Below are positions 31,629 to 44,214 of a DNA stretch of 64,000 nt, piece after piece. A program made the translations under genes and the position numbers. Below the pieces are notes generated by a model. That model was not told the origin of the DNA and made no database searches. It worked only from the letters and a program-made list of their open reading frames with translations. This stretch comes from Laccaria trichodermophora. Its lineage: Eukaryota; Basidiomycota; Agaricomycetes; Agaricales; Hydnangiaceae. The stretch's first letter is position 1, and each line of letters opens with the position of its first letter. The stretch is from assembly GCA_018417955.1 (NCBI GenBank), contig JACTVC010000002.1, positions 1,364,001 to 1,428,000 on the forward strand, written 5' to 3'.

Positions 31629-34610
31629 CTACGAGATCTCGATGTCCTTTTCTTGATTGACCTTGGATTGGTCGATCACATATAACAGCATCGAGGTATT
31701 CTCGTTGCACCTGAAATGGCGCTCGTCAGAACACAGTACGACACAACAGTACCCCAGACGACCCACAATTTTGATAAGGTATGCTCAAACTCTCCCAGTC
31801 CCTTTTGTAGCACCCTAAAGACGCTCGCATGCTCCCCAGACCGATCTCTCAAGAGACGGCCATGAGCCATCAACAGCGTATTGACCCAAATGAGGTCAAA
31901 CTCCAAATGCGGGCTTTTGTCAAGGTGATCGGCCACAAATCGGAGCAGTGGGGGCACATATATCACAGGAAGCTGCCGAGCGACGAGGCGGATATCACCG
32001 CGAGGAACGTTTTCGTAAATGCGCCGGATAAGTGGTTTCTCGTTCAGCCTAAACGCCATGACCAGGGCTTTGAGATACTCGTTTGCTGCCAACATCTTCA
32101 GAACAGACTGCGGCGTGAGGTCGATGGAGAGATCGAAAGGGTCAAAAGTAACGGTCTCGTCAAGGGAGTATATCAAGAGGCCTTCTGTAGATGCAGCTGC
32201 CCATGCACGGCCCGTTGGAGAAAAGCGAACACATTTCGTCCTCGCTTCTTGCCGATAACGACGGATGGACATGTCTCCTGCACCTTTACTGGCTCCTGGG
32301 AGGCTAAGATCCAATCTATCTTCTAGATCACTTGCTTCTCGATTATCAATGAGGTCAGTGTTGATCCCAGCCTCGTTGACCTTCCTGCTGTCCAGAAACT
32401 CCTCCGTACCGTCCAGCGAGAGGTTCTGGGAGATTTGGAATTTCTTCACCATTACACCCTCTCCTTCTCGAACGTCATATAGTACGACGTATTTGCTATT
32501 CCCGCCAGCAAGGACACAACGGCCATCGGCGGTGTACGCGAGGCTGTTGTATGCTTTTCCAGATGTGCTATTCGCAGCTGTGACGCGATCATCGGCTTTC
32601 CGTCCTCCAGAAACGTCTTTGCGGCCGTCAATCACATTGGTCTGTTTGCTATCCTGGATGTCGAAAAACGTGATCTGTCCATCCAACGTTGACACTGCCA
32701 GCTCCTTGCCATCGGGGCGGAAAGCCAAGGCAAGCGCATCCGAAGTCAACGTGAATGGCTCCACGGCTCTTGATCTTCCAAAAACATTCCAAACCCGTAC
32801 CGTTCGATCCCACGACGCACTGGCAAGCTGATTGTTGCCGGAGGGTGAAAATGCCAGCGAACTTATTGGTCCTTCGTGTCCAGTGAGGATGTCGAGAAGT
32901 TTCCCCGTTTGAACCGACCACAGAAACACCTCAAACGAATCCGTCGAACCAGCTGCTACCACCTCGCCGGATGGATCCACTGCAAGACAAGAAAACTGCA
33001 CCGGAGAAGGGGACGTGAATGTGCGAAAATTACGATATCGAATGAGATCGTATGCACGAACTGTGCCGTCAAGAGATGCCGTGAAGAGAACGCTGCCTTG
33101 TTTTGCGAATGCAACGTCGGAGACGGGCGCACTGTGTTCTGTAAAAGTTACAAAGCAGAATCCAGTATATGTTGACCACACTTTAACTTTTCCATCGTCT
33201 CCTCCGGTGGCTATTGTCTGACCATCCGGAGCATATGAAAGTGTGTTCATATCGAAATAATGGCCTTGCTGTTTTAGGATGTATGATTCGGACTGCCATT
33301 CCCAGACAAGTAGCTGCCCGAGCTTCCGTGCTCCAAAAGCGAGCCACTCTCCAGAGGAATTGATCGCCACCGAGGATATCTTCTCCTGGGATATACTCAA
33401 AGTGTGAATATTGGAAAAAGTGGGCATTTCCCACAGGCCAAAAACTCCAGTGGAGAAGCCGACCACCAGGAGGCTGGAGGCGGAATGGAACGTCGTGCAC
33501 ACGACCTTGGTATTCGCCTGATTGAAGTAGTGTCGTTTGTGAACACCCCACCGAGTATTAGCGATACGATTGAAGGTGTCGGCTGCCGTGTCGTTGGATG
33601 TGGATGCAATAGGTCCCTCGTCGTCTGAATCTTCATCCATTTGGTCGTCTTTTGCCTTCCAGGTAAAAACGGCACCATCACGGCTGACGGTATATATCTG
33701 GTTATAACCACTGAGTTTTGTGGTAAAATCATAGCTCTGCTGACTTACTGTCGTCCCATCTGATGAAAAGTAGGCACCCAACACAGCGTCTTTGTGCCCA
33801 GCAAACGTTTTTGGTCGAAATCCTGCAACAGGGTTTAGAGTAAACAGCCTCGCCGTCATATCTCGTGAGGTGGTCACGAAACATCTTGATTCTTGTTCAG
33901 AAGCGCATTCGCAGAGACAGACGAGACATACTTTGAATCTGGAGACCACTCAACGCTGAGAACTTCGTCATGATGGCCGGTATATGTCCTGTGAAGGTTG
34001 AAAGGAGCGAATTCGCGAACAAGATGGTTTGGGGTGCGCCAAACTTGAACATGAGGGCCATGAGTGACAGCAATGTACCTTAGCAGCGTTAGCGTAAGAT
34101 ACCGGTCAAACTGAAGTACCTACTGTCCGTCGGGCGAGAACTTGATATCTTTCACAGCCTTGTGGAAATTGAAGTGATGTAGAACGACCCCGCGTCTTGC
34201 ATTCACCAAAAGGGCGCGCCCGTCTATGGAAAATAAAAAGTCACAACTTACTCATGATAAAAAGTACTCTCAACACACCTTCATCCACCGAGACGAGAAC
34301 ATTTCCATCTGGGCTGAGAGCTAAGGCTGATATGTTTTTGCGGTTTTCAAAAGCGAACGTGAAAGACTTGTTGCTAGCAGAGAACTTCTTGTAAAATAGT
34401 CGATTAAAGAACAGGTTGGGACACACTTGACGAGATCGAACACAGAGACCCGATTTCCGACAGGACTGTAGAGCGAATTTCCATCCGGCGTAAATAATAT
34501 ATTCCCTTGTCTGTACACTGTCCCGCAAATGTTCGAAAACTAGATCAGAATTCAGCGGTATAACTACCGATTGCAAGAAATTGGCGGCTTACCTTGTAGT
34601 TGGCCTTCAT
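31629..34610 (-). CDS. PWP2: U3 snoRNP / small-subunit processome WD40 protein PWP2 (UTP1)
   Basis: Eight exons (34593-34610, 34427-34539, 34279-34373, 34124-34223, 33932-34078, 33749-33884, 31767-33697, 31629-31710) give 873 residues, close to the family size of about 900. The start MKANYKFSNICGTVYRQGN and the following GNRVSVFDLVK, FAFENRKNISALALSPDGN, VRRGVVLHH-like and HGPHVQVWRTPNHLVREF blocks are typical of PWP2. WD repeats follow (for example GGDDGKVKVWS, ASWDRTVRVWNVFGR) and then the C-terminal Utp12-like helical part (LIRRIYENVPRGDIRLVARQ). PWP2 nucleates the UTP-B subcomplex on 35S pre-rRNA in the nucleolus. The last intron was fixed by restoring CNENTSMLLYVID. Confidence 0.96.
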
Positions 34611-35008
34611 TTTTCGACGACACTGCCACCGATTGATCAGGTTTTGTCATGGTGCAATCATTGTCAAACAAGATCTTATCTACGGATATGGTCAAGCGTC
34701 GCGACGTCTCATCCTGCTTTCCCTATCAGACGTGTTAGCAGATGCACCCCAAGAACGAGTCAAGAAACAGCCATATGTTGAGCCACCCTGATCAGCTGAA
34801 CGTTGAACGTTGAACCCTCAGCCAACCCCTCAGCTCGAGGCAAATTTAATCTTGGCTTCGTCCAACTTCAGTGACATAAATCTCATCAGATGGTGGAACA
34901 CACGGGGCCGACCTCTTGACTCATTTTTCAGGCACTCACGACGTCGCGTGGCTACAGTGGTAATCATAAAGAGCAAGCCGAATTGCTGCAAGTCTCTCAG
35001 AACCCCCA

Positions 35009-36052
35009 ATGACGACCTACATCCAAGCAAAATGCCACTGCGGCCTCAACTCGTTCAAAGTCGCGTTCAAAACCTCGGATCTGCCTCTGTCAACGGCTGC
35101 GTGTCACTGCAACTCGTGCCGCCATACCACAGGCCAGATGTTGGTTATCGATGTCCCGATCCAAGGGGTACCACTCTCCTCCACGGCTGAGGGTGATGTC
35201 GCAGCGAGCCTTGAAGGCTTGACGGCATATAAATCGTCGAAGGACATGACGCGATACTTTTGCACAAAGTGTTCTGCCTACTTCTTTTTTCATAATGGCA
35301 TTCATGACGTCTGGGCCGTGTTCTCTGGCGTGCTGGAGAAGGTGGACGACGTTCTGAGGGTCAGTCATCACATTTGGGTTGAGGATACCCTGGATGGAGG
35401 AATCGCAGACCATTACCGTACCGTGAACGACGTTGTGCTTCCCAGATACGCGCAGCATGCAACCAGCGAGACACTCCCTCTCGGGTGGAAGGCAAAAGAG
35501 TTGGACAACAAAGCTAACACTGAGACCCACCCACTTTACTGCCACTGCAAGGCCATCTCCCTCGCGCTCACTCGCGCTACTGAGATAAAGGATCCACAAG
35601 AATATTGGCTCGTACCCGGCAAAGAAGAAGGCGCACCGATACGCTTCATCGCCGCACACTGCTTTTGCAGCGATTGCAGGTTGTCCAGTGGATCTCAGAT
35701 TCAGAGTTGGGTGATCGTTCCGCGCGTGAATGTAATAGATGCGGACACTTCTGCCTCTGTCGACCCCGAAAACGCGGCAGCTAGACCTAAAGGGTTGAAG
35801 CAGTACGAGTCTAGCCCAGGGAAGTACCGCGAGTTCTGTGGCACGTGTGGTGCTACTGTGTTTTGGTGGCGGGAGGGCGTATCACATTTTGATCTCTCCG
35901 CTGGGTTGGTGGATCAGGAGGCTGGAGGTGCTAGGGCCGAGAAATGGTTGTCTTGGTACGACAGAATCATTCACCCAAAGGATGCGATCAGCCCAGCCAC
36001 TTTGGCTGCGTTGGCCGAGGGTGTAAAGGCAACAAAGACTGAAGAAGTTTGA
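35009..36052 (+). CDS. Tandem GFA-domain protein (CENP-V/GFA family)
   Basis: Single exon, 347 residues, with two GFA zinc-binding domains (PF04828). The first spans about residues 5-140: CHCGLNSFKV, ACHCNSCRHTTGQ, RYFCTKCSAYFFFH. The second spans about 175-330: PLYCHCKAISLAL, AHCFCSDCRLSSGSQ, REFCGTCGATVFWW. Each has the C-x-C / C-x2-C / C-x2-C zinc ligands. Family members include glutathione-dependent formaldehyde-activating enzymes, but many fungal ones have no known substrate. It is divergent from PWP2 with 398 bases between starts. Its stop lies only 73 bases from the stop of MAK5. Confidence 0.92.
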   Translation: MTTYIQAKCHCGLNSFKVAFKTSDLPLSTAACHCNSCRHTTGQMLVIDVPIQGVPLSSTAEGDVAASLEGLTAYKSSKDMTRYFCTKCSAYFFFHNGIHDVWAVFSGVLEKVDDVLRVSHHIWVEDTLDGGIADHYRTVNDVVLPRYAQHATSETLPLGWKAKELDNKANTETHPLYCHCKAISLALTRATEIKDPQEYWLVPGKEEGAPIRFIAAHCFCSDCRLSSGSQIQSWVIVPRVNVIDADTSASVDPENAAARPKGLKQYESSPGKYREFCGTCGATVFWWREGVSHFDLSAGLVDQEAGGARAEKWLSWYDRIIHPKDAISPATLAALAEGVKATKTEEV

Positions 36053-36125
36053 CAGAGCACAGTTGATTCCGAATTTGTATAAGTAGGCCATGTTACTTTT
36101 CTGTGGTAATAACGAGAAATCCGGC

Positions 36126-38978
36126 TCAATCCTCCTCTTCCGCTTTTGTATTGTTCGCCTCTTTTTCCTTGTCCTTTTGCTTTTTCTTCCGCTGCTCCTT
36201 CCGCTTCGGTTTCTTCTTAGAAACAGCCATATCGCTCCCAGCCTCCGCCTTCTTCAACCCCAACATACTCTCATTCACTAAACACGAGACTTGGTCAGCA
36301 AAATGATTAAGAGTCACAAGAACGACTCACGTTCACCCGCAAGGAGATCATCCACAATAGGTCTGCTTCCTGAGGTAATATATCGCGTCGAAATGCCTTT
36401 GGCGATGAGCGGCTGGGAAAGGAGTCGTTTAAGTTCAGCTTTCAATGCAGCCATCTTCGCATCTTTCGCTTTTCGTTTCTGATTTGACAGTTTAGTTTCG
36501 TCATCCGAGTCGCTGGACAAGAACAACGGATATAAGCACATTATGAACTTGAAGAGAAGACAAAGGAATGGCAGTACCTGACAAAATCAGAATCCAAGTC
36601 TACCCCAAGCGCTTCCGCAGTCTCCTGCATCCAATTCCGGTCGTGGTTCGTTTTCTTGATCTTATGCTGGGTGTTCTCTATCTGCTTCGCAAGCTGAACT
36701 CGCGCTTTCAGTTTATCCAACATGCTAAGCTCAATCGCCATTTCCGAGATTTCACTTTCCTCTATTCCCAGCTCTACATTAATGCTCAAAGGAAGGAGCG
36801 AATACACAGCGAGACTGACCTCGATTCAAACTTCCCAGGAGCGCTTTCACGAGCCTCCTTTCGTCCGGAGCACACATTAACATGCTGAACCCTTTGCGCA
36901 TCGCACGCGCCGTGCGTCCATTTCTATGAATATAGGTATCGGCTGAACGAGGTATCTGGAAATGAATAACGTGGTCGACGGCGGGGATATCAAGGCCACG
37001 TGCAGCAATGTCCGTAGCGAGCAGGACCGAATTTGCAGTGTTTTTGAACCTGGAGTTGCTTGATGTATCAATAAAAATCTGAAAGATGAAAGTGGAACAG
37101 ACCTGTCGAGGTTTTTCAAACGTTGACGCTGTTCCAGCTGGGAATGTAGGGGGAACGCTTTCACGTTGAGAAGCTCGACCAACGGCATCAGTCTTCGGAT
37201 GCCGTCGATCGAGGATAGAAAAACGAGGGATCGACCAGGGTATCGTAGCAAGAAGTAATAGAGATAAACGTCCTATAAACGAAAGTTGATCAGAGTATGA
37301 AAAAATTGAGTGGGTAAGGGGGAGTGTCAACCTTATCGGCAGATAAACAATCAATTCTGCCTTCTTGCAAAGTCGACACCAAACCACCTACAGGACTAAG
37401 ATCAATTACTTCAGGGTCTGGGTCCCGAAAATCGAGACGGAGGAGAAGGTCGTCTATAAGTCTCCCACTAAGACATTATTCACAAAAGAATTGAACAACG
37501 AGATATACCAAGCGTTGATGCAGGTGCCTCGCTCCGCTTATAATGCTTCTTGCTACCCTTTGATTTAGAGCGTTTCTTGAGATTGCGTTGGAGGTCTTTG
37601 CTTAAAGTTGCCGAGAAGACGAATGTCTGGAGGTCATCCTTCTTGATGCCTTCTTTTGAGTCCTCTTCTTCCACATGAATTGGTTCGCCATCGTCGTTGA
37701 ACTCTGTGGGGATTTGATCTTCCCTGCATAAAAAAGGTCGGCAAAACGCATTAAACAACAATAATAAATGACGCACGCAGATTCCCGAAGGGTCAGACGA
37801 AGAATGTTCTCAAGTTCAGCAAAATGTCCAGCTTCAATCATCCTATCTGCCTCATCAAGAACCAAAAAACGAATGTTCTTTATTTCCCGGGCGAGTGTGT
37901 CATCCTAGATGTAAAGTTCAGCAAGACTGAATATAGTTTGCAAAAGCTGCACCAACATCTTCCATTAGATCCCAAAGACGCCCTGGTGTGGCTATAAGGA
38001 CGTCGACACCTCTATCCAGTATCCGGCGTTGCTTCTGGGAAGACATTCCACCAACGATAGCCGCGACGCTAACATGTGGGGGCGGTTTCTTTGTGGGTGT
38101 CTTGCCATCCGTTGCTGTAGGGTTCGATGACTTTTTTGTCGTCTTCTCTGACGAGAATTCTTCTAAATGATTCAGCAATGCGTTAAGATGCGAAGAGACC
38201 TGCAACGCCAATTCTCGCGTCGGGGCAAGAACCAGAGCACGAAGGGGGCGTTTGGTTTTCGGCGAAGGCTTGGGTTGCGAGAGTATGTGGTGCAAAATAG
38301 GTAGTCCATATGCTAATGTTTTTCCAGAACCCTAGAGTCATCGTTAGAGACGTGAAGTACGCCAACGGGTAATCTGACCGTCTGTGCAACGCCGATAACG
38401 TCACGGCTAGCAAGGGCCACGGGTAATGCGGCCTCTTGAATCGGTGTTGGTGAAAGGAAAGACTTCGTGTGTATTGCTCTTGAGAGCTGGGGGTGCAAGG
38501 AGTACTTGTGCCAGTTAGGAAGCAAGTTCTCCGCTACATATGGTTTCAGCAAGAGGGAAGATGGTGTAACTCGATGACTTACAGTCAAAAGCCAGAATCT
38601 CATCAACGAGTATAGGTGAATCATCGCGTTCTTCGTCACTTTGATGTTCTACTTCCTGTTCAACTGCGTCGTCGTCTGATTTATTTCCAAGGACCTTGCT
38701 CGTTATAAGGAATGACGTTTTGTCGAGGTATATCGTCGAGACCTTACATTGAATTTTGCAACTCGGCCGCCATCCGTAGTTTCGTAGACGACTTCTACAC
38801 CCTCCACCTCTTCAAGCTCCATTATCCCTTCGTCACCTCTCATTCCCGCTTCAAAGGGCCTGGCAACAGTCTTCCAGGGTAGCTCATCCGCGTTTCGATC
38901 TTCGATCTTCAATTTTTTTCTAGACGACGAATTTGCAAGATGAAGCTTGCGTTTCGAGTTGGGCTGTGCCGATGGCAT
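36126..38978 (-). CDS. MAK5: ATP-dependent RNA helicase MAK5 (DEAD box, DDX24 family)
   Basis: Twelve exons, from 38748-38978 at the start to 36126-36277 at the end, give 755 residues. Helicase motifs in order: Q motif ([11 protein letters not shown]), [18 protein letters not shown] near [22 protein letters not shown] in [12 protein letters not shown] in [18 protein letters not shown] and HRNGRTARA. The MAK5-type inserts between the motifs ([30 protein letters not shown] then an acidic loop) are present. The C-terminus is very lysine-rich. MAK5 acts in 60S ribosomal subunit assembly in the nucleolus. Starts of this gene and of the F-box-like gene are 262 bases apart in divergent orientation. 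Confidence 0.95.
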
Positions 38979-39240
38979 TGTCGGGTAGCGACTGTATTAT
39001 GGAACGGAGCAAGGTACGGGGAAAAAAGTAATTGGATTTTAGAGAGATCTCGATTTGATTTGTGGTTGCTTGGCAATAAGTCAAAAGTCAAGTTGTCGAT
39101 GTGCTTATACCAAGCTTATACCCACTGGCCCAATCCCGCTGGATACCCACCACAGAGATACCTTAGGTATACCTATTACTGACCGTTTTCTTCTACAAGC
39201 TCAAATTTCAGCAAACTGGCAATCTGGACGGCGTTGAAAG

Positions 39241-40711
39241 ATGTCCTCGCAAGAGGTCCGACACGTCGACACTTATTGTGTTCCCTAAAGCTACCCGTAT
39301 TCTCCAATGACAATCGCCGCAGAACCAACTTCCCAGTCCCAGGCGACGCAGATGTGTCCGCGTCGGTGGTGCTCCCAACTGAAATTTGGCGCAGGATTCT
39401 AGCGTATACAATCAGGCTATCCGGTTCATGTGCTTGTGACCTCGAAGATCCCTTCGCGACCCCTTACATGAACGAAGAATATCCAGAGGTGGACCCAGGG
39501 ATCTTTGAGGACCGCAAATCACTTTCGTTGGTTTGTTCAGCGTGGCGCGCAATGGTCATCGAAATAGTGGCCGAATACATCGTCATCTACTCTGGCAAAG
39601 AACTCACCGCGATTCTCAAGCAATTCGAGGCGAGCAAAACCTCAGGTGGAAAAGGCTTGGGTGATTGGACTCGTCGCATCGATCTCAAAATCCTTGGTCC
39701 ATATTCGGTCCAACATGTTGTTCGCCTCCTCCGATGCACGCCCAATCTCGTCATTTATGTCAACAAGAACGGGCTTATCACTTCTCCAGAAAAACGTGCA
39801 CCCCCGGAAATCCTCCATGCACTCGTTAAACACTGCGGTCCAAGCCTCCGTCGCATGGAATGGAGCGGACCAGGGGAGGCACCCACCTACACTGACCTCC
39901 TTGATATATCCCAGGGGGTATCAAATCTTGAAACGCTACGCCTCCTTTGCATATACTCCTACCCCACACGCAAAGATGGGAGACTTCCTTTACTCATCTT
40001 CCCAAAACTCAAAACGCTGTCATTGGGCCTGATCCCAGAACCTAGCAATACTCATGTAGACAATCCCACACAACACCACCACTACCCAATAACATGGGAT
40101 CCCCTTTTCGCATACCTCACTCTCAACCCAACCCAGCTGCCATCTCTCGAACGGCTGGAAACAGACATTTTTCCGATTGCCACGATATCCTTCTTCAACA
40201 TGCATGGCGAAAAACTCCGTCTTTTCCGCACGACTACCTGGTCTGCGGAGTCCGTGCTTCCTGACGCACTCGCCCTCTGTCCTAAACTTCAGAGCCTCGT
40301 TTTATCGCATAGCAGCGATCCATTGGCTTTTCCTCCCTTCCACCCATCAATCACCCGGATATGTATCCTACCATCTGTGGAGGAACATGTCCGGGTGCCT
40401 CAGCGGGTATTCACGTTTGCTGTACTGGCGCCTTTGGATGCTCTGTTGATGTCTGTTGAGAATATGGTTGCGCCGGGGTTGGTGGAGCTGAGGATAAGAA
40501 ATGTGGGCGCGTTCGTGGACCTCGTTGATCATTCTGGATGGCTTCGGGCTTGGTGGAGGAGGTGGAATCTCCGCGGTGTTCATTTCCGAGACAAAACTGG
40601 GAAATCATTCGAGAACATATCTGATGGTATGTTTACCCCTCCCTTCATGATCACAGAGGTTTGACTTTGCTCATAGAGGATGAACTTTTACTTGACCTCG
40701 TCCGAGAATGA
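39241..40711 (+). CDS. F-box-like protein
   Basis: Modelled as three exons (39241-39277, 39337-40626, 40677-40711), 453 residues. Near the N-terminus VVLPTEIWRRILAYTIRL followed by LSLVCSAWRAMV has the layout of basidiomycete F-box domains. The remainder has leucine-spaced stretches (LVIYVNKNGLI, LETLRLLCIYS, LKTLSLGLIPE, LQSLVLSHSS), suggesting a leucine-rich substrate-binding part. Such proteins couple targets to SCF ubiquitin ligase. The first exon rests on a weak donor (GTGTTC); without it there is no in-frame ATG upstream of the F-box, only a TTG. The last small exon adds a DELLLDLVRE tail. Confidence 0.65.
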
Positions 40712-40970
40712 GGTCGGCTATTTTCTTTCAGGTCGCATACCATACTGTATATATCATTCATCGTAGCTGTAAACATTATTTTGGTAATTTAATCGTGTTT
40801 TGAGTTCCAGGCTGCCAGATATATTAGTCATATGAAATACAGAGGGACACACAGGTCAACCATAATTCTAAGTTTAAGTAGCTAGATATCAGTTTGTCGG
40901 AGGTAACAGAGCCACAAGTACAAAATCGGGCAGGAGAACGAACCGTTGGTTAAGTCGTGAATAATGGCTT

Positions 40971-43900
40971 CTACCGAATGAAGAAGCTCTGCAACACACT
41001 CAAAGCACATACGCCTGCACATACAACGAACCCCAGATAATACCCCGACGGGTGATCCTGCACGCTGGCGGACCATAGCTGGAGGAAGGAATATATAAAA
41101 CGATGCAGAGTAGAACACATAGAAGGGCGCTCACATAACCGCCGATCACAGGGCCAACACATCGGGCGAGACTGACGATACTTTGAGCAATTCCGTTGGC
41201 ATAACCCACAGCATTTGGCGGTGTCACTGCATCAACGAGTGTCAGAATAGAATAAATGTCTAGAAGCATCGGACAACGCACTGTAATTTAGAAGGATGGC
41301 GATAGCGGTGTATCCGAATGTGATCCCGCAGTATCGCAAAGCCCTGTACAATCCTTTTTAGATCGTCCAATGGATATAGGAAACGCAACGCACGTGCTCA
41401 AAGCCAAAGCTGGTCCAGAGTAAGAATCAAGCGTGGAACTGAAAAAAGATGAACTACATACCGGACATCAAAAGCAGGTTTCCATCATCCCCAGAACTTA
41501 CCAAAGGTCGATAGAGTACGACTGTCAGATATGACGGGATGAACAACACATTTCCTAATCGAAACATGGAAAGATGCGAAAATTTCCCTCTTGGAGGTCT
41601 GAAAAACTTCATTAACCGCCTTTTCTTCAAAACATCTAAACAATGATAACGCACCCGATGTTCCTATAGCAACAGAGGTGAGATGGAAGGTATTTGAACA
41701 TCAGTGAAAACATACGGGTATAGATAAAACTGATACGCAATTTGAGCAAGACACATCAGTGCGACTGATATGATTTTAGTCTAGAAACGGAGAGACGAGA
41801 GCGAGGCACACACTAAGTTGAGCAAAATGGCCCGCATTCAGGCCCAAGCCCCCAGTTTTATAATCCCTGTATATATCTCAGCAAACCATAAGATTTGACA
41901 GACACAAAGGCGTACGAGACAAGATAAGACATGAAGATTTGATCGTGAGTTGTGCAGTGTAATGCCATAACCCCATACTGGATAATGACAACAATGGGGA
42001 GCTGGGAAGTGAGGGAGGGAGGTTTTTCTGCGAGAGACTCGACATCGGCTTGTGAGTGCCTAGACTCTGTAATTGGCGTTAGAGAATCTGCGGGAACAGC
42101 GGTATCCCCCTCATTCGCGAGAAGTAGTTGTTGAGCATCGAGAACTGCAGACGGGGTTTTGACACCAGGGTGGGCAAAGATGCTGGGGACGGCGGAGAGA
42201 CGACGTGGAGGAGGGCTAGTGAGGGGAGAAAACGAGATAGAGGGATGGCGGTTTGACAGTTGTTGAGGAGTTGAAGAGCCGGCGTTACTAGGTCGGTGAG
42301 TGCGAACGCCAAAGTTCGGCACGGCTATTGAATTTCGTCGACCGGTATTTGATAGCTCAGTGTCAGGCTGACTTCTTGACAATGGCTCGCCGAGATCCAA
42401 GGAGTCGGCGTCAGCATCATCGTCTATCACTTCCTCGTTGTCGCTCTCAAACGGGTCTTCATTGTCAACATTCATGGCGGCAGCTACCCAGAGATCAGCG
42501 ATGTTCGTAACCGCGTTCTCGTTGGCCATCAATATTCGCTGAGCGAAGTTTAGATCAGGTCCTTCGAAGGGTGACTCTTGAGTCGCAGTATAATTACTTC
42601 CACGCCTTCTCCTGAGAGAGCTTCCCAGGCTGCCTCGTCTGGCGTTAGAGGTTGCGTTGCTTGTGAGTCTGTTGCGATACCCTCCGGAGTAACCATAAGC
42701 AGATCCATTAACCCGACTCGTTCTTGAGAAAGTACGTGTCCTTTCTAATCGTGTTCCTGGAGATGTCATTGGAACGGAGGGTTGGGTAGTTGGCGACGTA
42801 GTGAAGTCTTGAGCGTCAGTGACTCGCTTGGCGAAAAAATTGGAAAATCTTCTAGAAATTTTCTTCGTGAGGCTCGCGTTTGCACGAAGTTCTGTCTCCT
42901 CAAATACTGGCGTTGGAGGACTAGACTCTTCTTCCGGAATAGGAGGGTGATCGTCCGGCTTCTCAGGAGACAATCTGATTGCACCATCCCGGGGACCACC
43001 ATCCGGTCCAAGAAAGCAAGCGAGGACAGAACCTGCTTAAATGTCATTATCCGGAATACGTGAAGACGACCACGGACTTACCTACAAATGTAACCAATGC
43101 CGCAAGAGCACATGGCAACAAATAAGGATATTTGACAAATAATGGAAGGTCTTCGAAGATATCTGGCCATTTAACGGCTGGCCTTTCAACTGTGGAGGCA
43201 CAATTGGCGTTTATTTTATAGAGAAACGTTGATGGTGGGCTTACAAGAACCTCCAATGATTGCCCCAGCTACACCTCCTAACCCCCAACAAAACCTATAA
43301 TGATTTAAATAATGACACAAATATGGTCAGGATTGTCTTACCCCAAAATCGCATACGCTCTCCCCTCATTGGTAGCGTCTGTGATAAAAGCCACAGAACC
43401 CCGCGCAACTCCAACAGCTCCGGCAAAAATGCCCTGCAAGAGGCGAATGGATATAGCCTGCTGGATAGAAGTGGCTGTTCCAAAGCTAAGACAAGTAATG
43501 GCGCTACCCAGAAGTGAGATGATGAGCACTGAACGTCGGCCATGTTTCTCTGCGACCGTGGCCTGTATCTCGTTCAATAATATAGCGCAAACAACTTCAT
43601 TTTGAGAACATACCCATAGCAGTGAAGTGAGAAATTGCGTCAAGAAGAAGGCGGCAACTAAGCATATGATATGTTTGAGCCATTACCACTCCTGGTTCAA
43701 ACGTCAACTGACCGAGAACTCCTGTCCAAAATGCCACTTCTGCTTCGTCTGTAGATTCCCCGAAACCTGGCCCGCACTTGAGGATAACGAGTCTGATGAT
43801 TGTAAGCAGCAACTCACCCTTGACCATAAATAGCAGAAACGGTGTCGAAACGTTTGCAGACAGAAACTCTCCTAGCATTGTCTGTCATAAAATCACAAGG

Positions 43901-44214
43901 AATAAGACCAAAATGTTGAAAGACGTAATGAAACTCACGATAGAAAGGACAATCATAGACAGTATGGGCAGCGGCGTTGTGTAAACCTCACCAGAAGGTT
44001 GCATCATAGTCGGTATAGGAGGGCGCTCTATCGTCGGTGTCGCAGGATCTTGCTCATTTACCCTGTTGAGGAAGCTTGGTCGATGTTTGAAACTTCCAAA
44101 TGAAATTCGACCGAGGATTTGTCGTGTGGTGGATTCGGAGGCGTCATCACCAAGGCCCGACTCTTGTGAACCAAAGGACCTGATCGGAACAGATGGCCTC
44201 CTTTGGTTTGACAT
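40971..44214 (-). CDS. Major facilitator superfamily transporter with long central loop
   Basis: Many small exons join in frame from MSNQRRPSVPIRSFGSQES (44214) to LQSFFIR (40971). Visible transporter segments: LPILSMIVLSI, TMLGEFLSANVSTPFLLFMV, ATVAEKHGRRSVLIISLLGS (the loop 2-3 signature), LLQGIFAGAVGVARGSVAFI, FCWGLGGVAGAIIGG, then a long hydrophilic loop of about 330 residues (exon 41898-43040 region). The C-terminal half follows: LPIVVIIQYGVMALHCTTHD, GLGLNAGHFAQLIALMCLAQ, TALRYCGITFGYTAIAILLN, NGIAQSIVSLARCVGPVIGG. This resembles fungal zinc-induced-facilitator-like or YCR023C-type transporters; the substrate is unknown. Several introns were fixed by restoring conserved text. It is divergent from the terpene synthase. 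Confidence 0.88.

Noticed and set aside
34810..35190. 126-codon plus-strand frame upstream of and overlapping the GFA gene
   Set aside because: It runs over the GFA start in another frame; no motif of its own.
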